From: Vitellaria paradoxa
Taxonomy: Eukaryota > Streptophyta > Magnoliopsida > Ericales > Sapotaceae
Reading direction: 5' to 3'
Assembly: GCA_019916065.1 (NCBI GenBank)
Contig: CM034244.1
Coordinates: forward strand, 24,296,471 to 24,360,470
DNA length: 64,000 bases
Shown: one piece after another, positions 55,932-64,000 of the stretch
Layout: every line of letters begins with the position of its first letter
Position numbering within the stretch: position 1 is the stretch's first letter
Notes under the pieces: model-generated
The model's input: the letters and a program-made list of their open reading frames with translations, nothing else
Databases searched by the model: none
Told to the model about the DNA's origin: nothing
Made by a program: the position numbers and the translations under genes

Positions 55932-58900
55932 TTAGGTATGTAAATCAACCGTATCTCCTTCGACTGTGTCCCTAACCCAATTAACATCTTCATCACGTTG
56001 GACAATTGCATCTTGGTCAAGAGCTTGTTGGGCGAATGGATCAATATCTGGCTCATCGCAGTCGATCTGGTACACCCCCCTCCTTGACATTTTAACTACA
56101 ACTTGCCAGTTGGGATCAGCTCGATCGCCAACATAGTAAACTTGCTCTGCCATGGATGCCAGTATGTATAGTTCAGCTTCTATTTGTACATCTCGATGTA
56201 ACAAATTATTTAAATTAACCAATTTAAATTGGTACTTATCAGCTTTAACCCCGTGAATTGGATCAGCCCAAACACACTTGAATAATAAATATCTTAAACC
56301 GCAATTGTAAACGATTTCAATAATGTCATTCAGTTGGCCGTAATAGTAACCACCGTCAATAGATGGACAACCGATGCCACTATTTTGTGTTGCTCGCCTA
56401 TCATCTACTTCCTTGATGCAAAATCGAAACCTATTGATGTCACAAGCTGTGAAACGTCAAGCTGTCGTGTAAGGATCATCAGCCAACTATTTTATTTCAT
56501 CGGTCAAAATAGAATCCGTAGTACTTCGTAAATTGTATACCTATGAAATGTAAATTATCATGAATTAATTAAACACAAATTCATTGTGATGTGAAAATCA
56601 TATAAAAACATATGAAAATATTTAACACGTACGTAGTTCTTAAACCAGTCATGAAAACATTGATAATGGGACATTCGAATTTGATTGTCTGTTGCACGAG
56701 GCATGTTCTGTTTCAGCTCGTTTATGTGTCTCCTGCAATGCAAATCAAACAGGATTGAGAATAATCACGATTTTTATTACAAATATGATGTAATTAACTT
56801 TCTTTATTACGACAACGTGACTTACTGGGTCAATGGCACAACTGATTGGGTGTTGAAGAGCACAAATCGATGAGCTTGGATCCACTCGATGTGGTTGAGA
56901 TCAAATGACGTGCCTTCCCCAATAGGGCTTTCATTTATCCGCTCCGACCTGCTAAAAGTCGTTTGGACATCATCGTTTAGATACGCCGCACAAAAATTTA
57001 TGCACTCATCCATCAAATATCCTTTCGCTATGGATGCCTCCGGTCGAGCTTTGTTCCGCACATACCTCTTCAATGTGTTCATATATCGCTCGATCGGATA
57101 CATCCACCTAAATTGGACAGGGCCACCAAGCCGGGCTTCTTCAGTTAGGTGTATAGTCAAGTGAACCATGACATCAAAAAATGCCGGCGAAAAAATTTTC
57201 TCTAGATGACACAGTGTCAAAGCAATCCTGTCCTGCAGACCCTTTAAATCTTCTGTACGGATTACTCTGTAACACAACTGCCTGAAGAAATTACTGAGCT
57301 CGATCAACGGCTGCACAACATTATTAGGCAAACAATTCCTTACTGCTATAGGTAACAACTGTTGAAGCAGGACGTGGTTGTCATGACTTTTCAAACCCTG
57401 TAACGTCCGTTCGCTCATGTTGACTCGCTTCGAAATATTCGAGCAATATCCATCAGGTACCTTCACGCCTTTTAGAATTAACAAGAACGCATCCTTCTCC
57501 TCCTTGCTCATGGTGTACTGTGCAGGTGGCATGTATGCCCTGTTGGACTCTCCCGGCTGCAAGTGCAATGGAGTTCTCAATCCCATCTCCTGCAAATCAC
57601 GTCGAGCATTAGCATTATCCTTTGATTTCCCCTTAACACCAAGGATCGTCCACAATATATTATCGCAAACATTCTTCTCAATGTGCATGACATCCAAGTT
57701 GTGCCTGAGTAAGTTGTCTTTCCAGTAGGGCAACTCATAGAAAATACTTTTCTTCTTCCAATTATGGTTTCGGTTCCTATTTGCACCAGAAATAGATGGT
57801 AATGGGGGGGCTAACAGATCCTGAAAGTCATATACTGTTCGAATTTGCTCCCGCTCCATTTGGGCCAGCAATTCGACCCCGGTCATTGCTCATGGTGCCG
57901 GACCGAACTCCCGAGTGCTGTCAAACGAGACTCTGTCCTTCCTAAACCTATGCAACGGAGGTAGGAAGCGTCTATGACCCATGTACGCCCACTTTCTACC
58001 ATACTTTAGCCAAGTTGACTTCTTGCTCTGATTGCAACAAGGACATGCGAACTCTCCTTTCGTGCTCCAACCAGATAAGTTGGCGTACGCCGGAAAGTCG
58101 TTAATTGTCCATAGTAATGCTACCCGTAGTTTAAACATTTCATTTCTTGTTGAGTCAATAATTCATTAAGCTCTTCAATCAATGGTTGCATATAAACGTC
58201 TATTTTATCCCCGGGACCCTTAGGTCCGTCAATCAATGTCGATAGGATGACAAAAGGTTGCCTCATACACAGCCAAGGTGGAAGATTATATGGAACTAAC
58301 AGTATAGGCCACGTACTGTGAGTTGCCCCAGTCATGCCTGAAAATGGGTTAAATCCATCAGCCGCCAAACCAAGCCGTACACTGCGAGAATCGACAGCGA
58401 AATCAGGGTGTCTTCTATCAAAATCCTTCCACGCCGGAGAGTTTGTTGGATGGGATAAGTTCCCATGATCCCCCCTGTTCTTGGCATGCCAAGTCATTAG
58501 TTTAGAGATCTTGGATGACATGAAAAATCTCTTCAATCGTGGCTTAAGTGGAAAGTAGCGCACTTGCTTTGCAGCCACAAGCTTACCACGATTTGAACTA
58601 CCCAAACAATTCTGCCGAGTTTGGATAGTACCAACATTCTTCCATCTCGAAACACCACACACGGTACACGTATCGAGGTTACCATTCTCATTCTGAAACA
58701 ACATGCCACTATTGGGACATGCATCCAGAGTTTCGTATGTGAATCCCAAATTCTCAGTTAACTTGCGTGCCTGGTAGTACGATTTTGCAAGCTTAGCTCC
58801 CGCTGGTAAAACCCTACAGAGTAACTGTAGTAGCATTCAAATGACGTATCTGACCAGTGATTCAACGCCTTCAAATGTAACAACTTAACGATAAATGACA

Positions 58901-59372
58901 ATTTACTGAACTCCTGACATCCAGGATATAATTCTGTCTGCGCATCATCGAGTATTTCAAAATATCTCAATGACTCATCATCTGCACCCAAGCGGGGACT
59001 AGTTCCACCCGTCAGATTAATACCGGCACCGTTGTCTTCATGTGTCAATCCACATGCAATATCAGCTAGCATCGTGAGCATTGGATCAGCTTCCTCTGCA
59101 ACCTCGGCCTCCACCTCAATGGTTTCTTTCGGATGAGAGGCGGTATACTCTTCCCCATGGAGAGTCCAGAATTTATACTGCTTCAGGAACCCATTACGGA
59201 TCAGGTGCTCTCTGACAACCTCCCGTGTATAGTAATACCGGTTAGCACACTTCCTGCAGGGATAACTAATGTACCCACTGGGAAACCCACTGGTGAATGC
59301 AATAAACTGATTAATCCCCTCCATATACTCCGGGGACATCCTATTTGGCAAATCAATCCAACTCTTATCCAT
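55932..59372 (-). pseudogene. TNP2-like CACTA transposase gene, broken
   Basis: ATG 59372 begins MDKSWIDLPNRMSPEY, the Transpos_assoc domain, with its Cys motif (YPCRKCANRYYY). A one-base loss near 58837 shifts the frame. The Transposase_21 domain then covers about 58836-57890 ('DACPNSGMLF', 'TCTVCGVSRWK', 'FNPFSGMTG', 'LWTINDFPAYANLSGWS', 'CPCCN'), with a further deletion and frameshift near 58145-58200 and a TGA at 57888-57890. DUF4218 lies in 57400-56830 ('LCHLEKIFSPAFFDVMVHL', 'RWMYPIERYM'). Introns fit at 56825-56733 and 56632-56541. The last exon (56540-55932) encodes DUF4216 ('NSGIGCPSIDGGYYYGQL', 'WADPIHGVK'), with two stops near its start. The family cuts and joins CACTA ends. This copy cannot make a full product. 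Confidence 0.88.
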
Positions 59373-59444
59373 CTCGCTTAGAGTGTCTGTGGAGTCCCAA
59401 GAGGAAAAAAATGTCATTACTATAAAATGTAATGCCATATGCAA

Positions 59445-59950
59445 AACACCTAGTCTTAAACTTTATCTCCTCATTACAGGGTGGGTGGTCCTATCCCATT
59501 CGAGAATATACGATCCAACTTGCACTCAACAACTCAATGCCTTTGTCCCTTAATTAGATAAAATTTCGGCAGCATGTCCACGTGGTTCTCCAAGTACACG
59601 ATACACAAACGACATCAGTCGTACCCTGTGTACGCACCCGGAGAACAACAGGACGTCAACGGAAGCTTCATCTAACATAGGACAGTACATGAGTTGTTGA
59701 AGACAGGATGGATAATTGCATTCCCAAACTGTCCATACTGGACAATTCAAGAATCGCGTACGTCAATCCCCACACGTTCATCGAAATGACAATGAACCTG
59801 GTCAAAGACCTAATCCGTTACCTAAGGATGACCAAACAGGTGGCGTACGAGATTCTTAAACGGGTCTAAGTTTCACTAATATATGCAAATGAATAAAATA
59901 AAGTAGTTCTCAATGTCTGTTTGTTTTCTAACTTAGAATAAAGTATTTAG
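59445..59950 (-). other. Probable 5' leader of the CACTA element
   Basis: The stretch is more GC-balanced than the sequence to its right, up to about 59880. It contains no long open frame beyond a 66-codon one (59550-59750, minus) that I do not recognise. Its position upstream of the transposase ATG suggests promoter and untranslated leader. Confidence 0.4.
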
Positions 59951-60620
59951 ATGTTGGATTGGGCCTAGACAAGATTAGGGGTTTTCTTGTAGTTACTAAT
60001 TGAACTAATTAACTCTTATTAATTAACTACTGCTGCTTGTATAATTAATTACTATATTATTCGGTAAATTACCTAGAAACAATATTATAATATTATTGTT
60101 TGACCTAATTTTCTTATCGTATTGGTATTGGATTAGACTGGGCCCAAGCAAGATGTTGGATTGGGCCCAGGCAAGATTAGGGGTTTTATTGTAGTTACTA
60201 ATTGAACTAATTAAATATTATTAATTAACTACTGCTGCTTGTGTAATTAATTACTATATTATTCGGTAAATTACCTAGAAACAATATTATAATATTATTG
60301 TTTGACCTAATTTTCTTATCGTATTCGTATTGGATTAGACTGGGCCTAAGCAAGATGTTGGATTGGGCCCAGGCAAGTTTAGGGGTTTTATTGTAGTTAT
60401 TAATTGAACTAATTAAATATTATTAATTAACTACTACTGCTTGTGTAATTAATTACTATATTATTTGGTAAATTACCTAGAAACAATATTATAATATTAT
60501 TGTTTGACCTAATTTTCTTATCGTATTCGTATTGAATTGGACTGGGCCCAAGAAGGCCCAAGAAAAATGTTGGATTGGGCCCAAGCAAGATTAGGGATTT
60601 TCTTGTAATTAGAGTTAATT
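59951..60620. repeat. 202-bp tandem repeat, about 3.3 copies
   Basis: Units start at 59951, 60153, 60355 and 60567 with 'atgttggattgggcc'. The first two periods are 202 bp and the third 212 bp, because of a 10-bp duplication ('agaaggccca'). The last copy is partial. Each unit carries 'tgggcccaagcaag' at its end. Confidence 0.9.
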
Positions 60621-63600
60621 ATTGTTATTCAAAAAAATAACACTTCAATAAATTATCCGAAGATCAAATATACAACAAATAAAATAATACGATACAAATT
60701 AAATAAATTAACAATAGATATTACGAACAATTCAATATTTACTCATTATAACATAAATCAAACTATGATTTCAAATAATAAAAGTATTTTCAATCATTTG
60801 AGTAACCAGCCATTACAATATTAATTGAAAGCGTCTAATTTAACCTAAATTAATTATATTATCAATATTCTAATTCGTTATTTAATATTTTAACTAATAT
60901 AAATATTTAATGAACCTAAAAATTGTAATATAATATTATTATTTACCTAATCTTACTATTTTTAGTATTATTGTTTAATTCAAAATATATAAATTAACAA
61001 CAAATATTACGATATTAATATTTTTTAGTATTATTGTTTCCTATTTATGATACTTTTTATTTAATATTTTTCATAATATTTTTTTAATAATTTTTAAGTA
61101 TGCTATTTACATTCATGAAAATGTTATAAAATAAGAGAACTTACATACAAGTGAAAATTATTATTATTTTTTTTTTGTCTTATGCATCCATTCTTATTTA
61201 AATGTATTCTTTTTATGAAAATAAGTAATATGTTTAAAAGTTTACAAACTTTATTGTATTTAATTTATTAAAAAATCTATCAACTTTTACTAACTTTTTA
61301 TACTTTTTTCAAACTATATATTATTTTTACATTAAACTATATATTAATTCTCATATTTTTAGTATTATTGTCTAACATTATAAATATCATAATATAATTT
61401 AATTTCTGTAAGGTAAGTTAATCAATTTATTTATAAAAATTACCATATTGGGTGAAGATGTTAGCACTGCTTCAAAAACTCTCTCTACCCTTTGTCATTT
61501 TTTGTTTTTACAAAATTACAAAGTTAATTTCGTAGTGAAGAACAATTAATACAAAATATATCAATTGCCGTAATTACATTCACTTTCTATTTATTATTTC
61601 AAAATTAACATTCTTCGTTTTACTTTTATTTTTATGACTTTTTAATTTGATGAGTGGAGAAAAAATCTTCTCTCGTTTCATGAATAGGTTCGTCCTGCCA
61701 GACACCTAATAATAATAATTAAACCATAATAAAAGTTTCCTATTGGTAGCGTTTGTATTTGTCGTTTTCCCATTTATATTTATAGATTTTTGAAAATAGA
61801 TAACAAAAACGTGTTTGATATATCTATTTTTATTTTTTTTGTTTACAGAAAAAACTTAAACAAAAAAATTTGTTTTCACTCTCGTTTTTCTTTTCTATTA
61901 TAAATATTTTGTTAATTTCAATACTTAATCTATTTTTGTTGCATCACATTAAAAATGAATTATTTTATTCAAAGATTTTATTAAACTAAAATTATTTTTG
62001 ATAAATGTTATAATTTATTTAATTTAGTTAATTTAAAAATAAATAATATAGTAAAATTAATGAAGTATAAGATACCAGTCGAACTACCAGTTGAAAGCGG
62101 AAGAGGCATGAGTCCTCCCAGCAAGAGTTAGATTATGAAGTTTTACATGTATTACAAATTTAACAGTGTTTTACCCTCATCCTGTGATATTTATAAAGAA
62201 ATAATTGAAAATAAGAGAACTTATCCACTGTAAAAAGAGAAATAAAAAAGTCAAATTTTTTTTTTTCGGTTCATCTGTGGGTGATTTTTTATTTGAAGTA
62301 TTTGTTTATAAATTTTTAAACGTGACTACTATGCTTTAAAATTATTAAATAAACAAAATTAATAAAAAATATTGTATAGACAAAAAGTAATAATAAAAAA
62401 AATTGACTAATATTTGATTTTCCTAACTTGTAAAACCATCCTAAGGGTTGACGCGGACAATGCTGTGGTGGGCCTAAGTGACATCTCTGATTTAAAAAAA
62501 AAAATGATATTTATGTATGTAAATTTTTTATTAAAAAAATTTATATTATAATTTGATTCCTCAAAAATTTTTAAAAATAATTAGTCTTATTAGAAAAAAA
62601 AAAACTAATATTGGTATATATAAATTTTGAATTAAAAAAATTTAAGTTATAAATCAATCTCTTTAAAATTTAGTCAATTACCAAAAAAAATCTCCTTAAA
62701 ATTTTATTTTCTCTTAGTTGTTATATGATAGTGTTTAAATGGTTAAAAAAATAAATTAGTGAAAAAATAACACGTGGCAAAATTTAATTGAAAGATATTA
62801 AAAATAGTTAATAAAAATTTTTAATATTTTTAATAAACTAAATACTCCTATATAATCTAAAATTTAAAATTCAATTGATTATACTATTTGTATATATATT
62901 ATTTTATTTTTATTCATTAAATATAATTTTTTAAGCCCAAGTTTAACGCCCCAAAGAAATAGCTCCCAGGCCAAAAAATTGACTTCATCTATGAGGATTG
63001 ATGTGACAAAAGGTTACATGCATAATTTTCCAAGTATGACAAGATGTTAATTTTTTTGTTTTTCATGTCAAGTGCTCACATTATTATATTTCTTCTAAGT
63101 TATTATTTTATAATATATTTTACCTATCATATTAAAAATAGGTAATTAAATTATAAGAATTTAAATATTCATTATATTTTTATAATTTTAATCTTAATAA
63201 TTAAATAAAAAATTAAATAAGTATTTTTTTTCATTTTATTCTAACGTTCTAATTCTATCTTCAGAATTTTGAAATTCTGAGAATTTCAGAGTATCCTCAA
63301 AATTTTAAAATTATTGAATTTTAATTCAATATTACAGATACAGTTATATTATTTAATTAAAAAAATTTAAATTAATTTAAATCATTAAATTTTAATTTAA
63401 CGGTATAACTTGCAAATCATGAAATTTACAAAACTCTCCCAAATCTTTAAATTTATCGTCTATACTGGCAACTTTTGGAGTACAGTAAAATAATACAAAA
63501 TTTTATAAATTTCTACAAACACAAATTACAAGATAATAAAATATAAATTTTTTACTCACCGCACAAAACACAACAATTTTTTCACTCACTAAATTTTTCT

Positions 63601-64000
63601 TCTAAAATGTCTTTTTTTTTTCTTCCAACATACCAATTTTTATAAAATAAAATTAAAAAACAGAATATTAAAAAAATAGCAAATAAAAAATACAGAAAAA
63701 AAAACAGCAAACAAAAAAAAAAAAAACAGAAAAAAACAACAAATTAAAAAAAATTAAAAACAACAGCAACATACATAAAAAAAAAATTATTACACAGTAT
63801 ACACATGAAATAAACAAGTTAACGAGTAACTAAAATAAAAAAAAAATAAACAAACAATAATACATACATGCATGTATAGATAATCATCAAACCCCCAACC
63901 ACGAAAACAAAAAAAATTTATTTACATTTATCCAACAATAAACATGAAAAATACAGAAAATAGAAAAAAAATTTCAAACTAAAAAAAAAAATATCCAAAC
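60621..64000. other. AT-rich sequence without recognisable genes
   Basis: Very AT-rich with many homopolymer runs; the last 350 bp are A-rich on the plus strand. No coding similarity, element ends or CACTA subterminal motif seen. Confidence 0.6.

Larger units (their letters stand above)
53265..59950 (-). mobile_element. CACTA (En/Spm) transposon, 3' terminus and both genes; 5' terminus not seen
   Basis: The plus-strand edge CACTAGTGGAAATTGTAG at 53265 begins the 3' terminal inverted repeat. It is followed by dense subterminal repeats, then, on the minus strand, a TNPA/Transposase_24-type gene and a TNP2-type gene in the usual order. The inverse terminus (...CTACAATTTCCACTAGTG) and a second cluster of subterminal repeats are not found up to 64000. 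The 5' end is therefore outside the window or deleted, and the right boundary given is only the end of the plausible leader. Confidence 0.85.

Noticed and set aside
56889..57728. Plus-strand open frames over the transposase
   Set aside because: Mirror frames of the minus-strand TNP2-like coding region.

Overview
This is AT-rich plant nuclear DNA, most likely from a eudicot. Nearly everything recognisable is transposable elements, many of them nested. I found one recognisable host gene. There are no bacterial-style operons, tRNA or rRNA genes, or CRISPR arrays. One 100-base run of N (28094-28193) marks an assembly gap.

Layout. (1) 1-7800, minus strand: a decayed Athila-like Ty3/gypsy element. 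It has a partial 3' LTR, a long 3' untranslated region, a plant-transposon-protein ORF, and pieces of integrase and RNase H. A CACTA-like relic (5241-6786) interrupts the integrase. (2) 9413-19454: a broken multi-exon gene of the 'putative gypsy type transposon' family. Its last coding exon is split by a complete non-autonomous LTR element (11953-19402, target duplication TGGTT) that carries only a gag relic. (3) 19455-20278: an array of imperfect hairpin repeats, cut by the next element. (4) 20279 to the gap: an Athila-like element with a 5' LTR and a decayed gag-protease-RT-RNase H-integrase. (5) 28194-30366, minus strand: leader, primer site and 5' LTR of another element of the same broad lineage. 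(6) 31774-33081: a probable solo LTR. (7) 34422-51161, minus strand: a host gene for an RTM2-like small heat-shock/alpha-crystallin-domain protein. Its two exons lie about 16 kb apart, and the intron holds a three-level nest: a chromovirus-like Ty3 element (37486-49953), with a hAT-type element (37658-44566) inside its 5' LTR, with a SIRE/Maximus-like copia element lacking pol (39161-44221) inside that. A separate MITE-like element (36555-37427) is in the same intron. (8) 53265 to about 59950, minus strand: most of a CACTA (En/Spm) element. It has 3' subterminal repeats, a nearly intact TNPA/Transposase_24-type gene and a broken TNP2-type transposase gene. Its 5' terminus is not visible. (9) 59951-60620: a 202-bp tandem repeat, followed by AT-rich sequence to the end.

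The strongest biological point is the RTM2-like gene. Exon 1 and exon 2 join at GT/AG sites in matching phase and rebuild the family's conserved domain start, so the transposon nest sits inside a native intron. The second theme is the Athila-type lineage: a gag-only element shares its LTR 3' end, primer site and 3' untranslated region with pol-bearing relatives in the same window, which fits trans-mobilisation.
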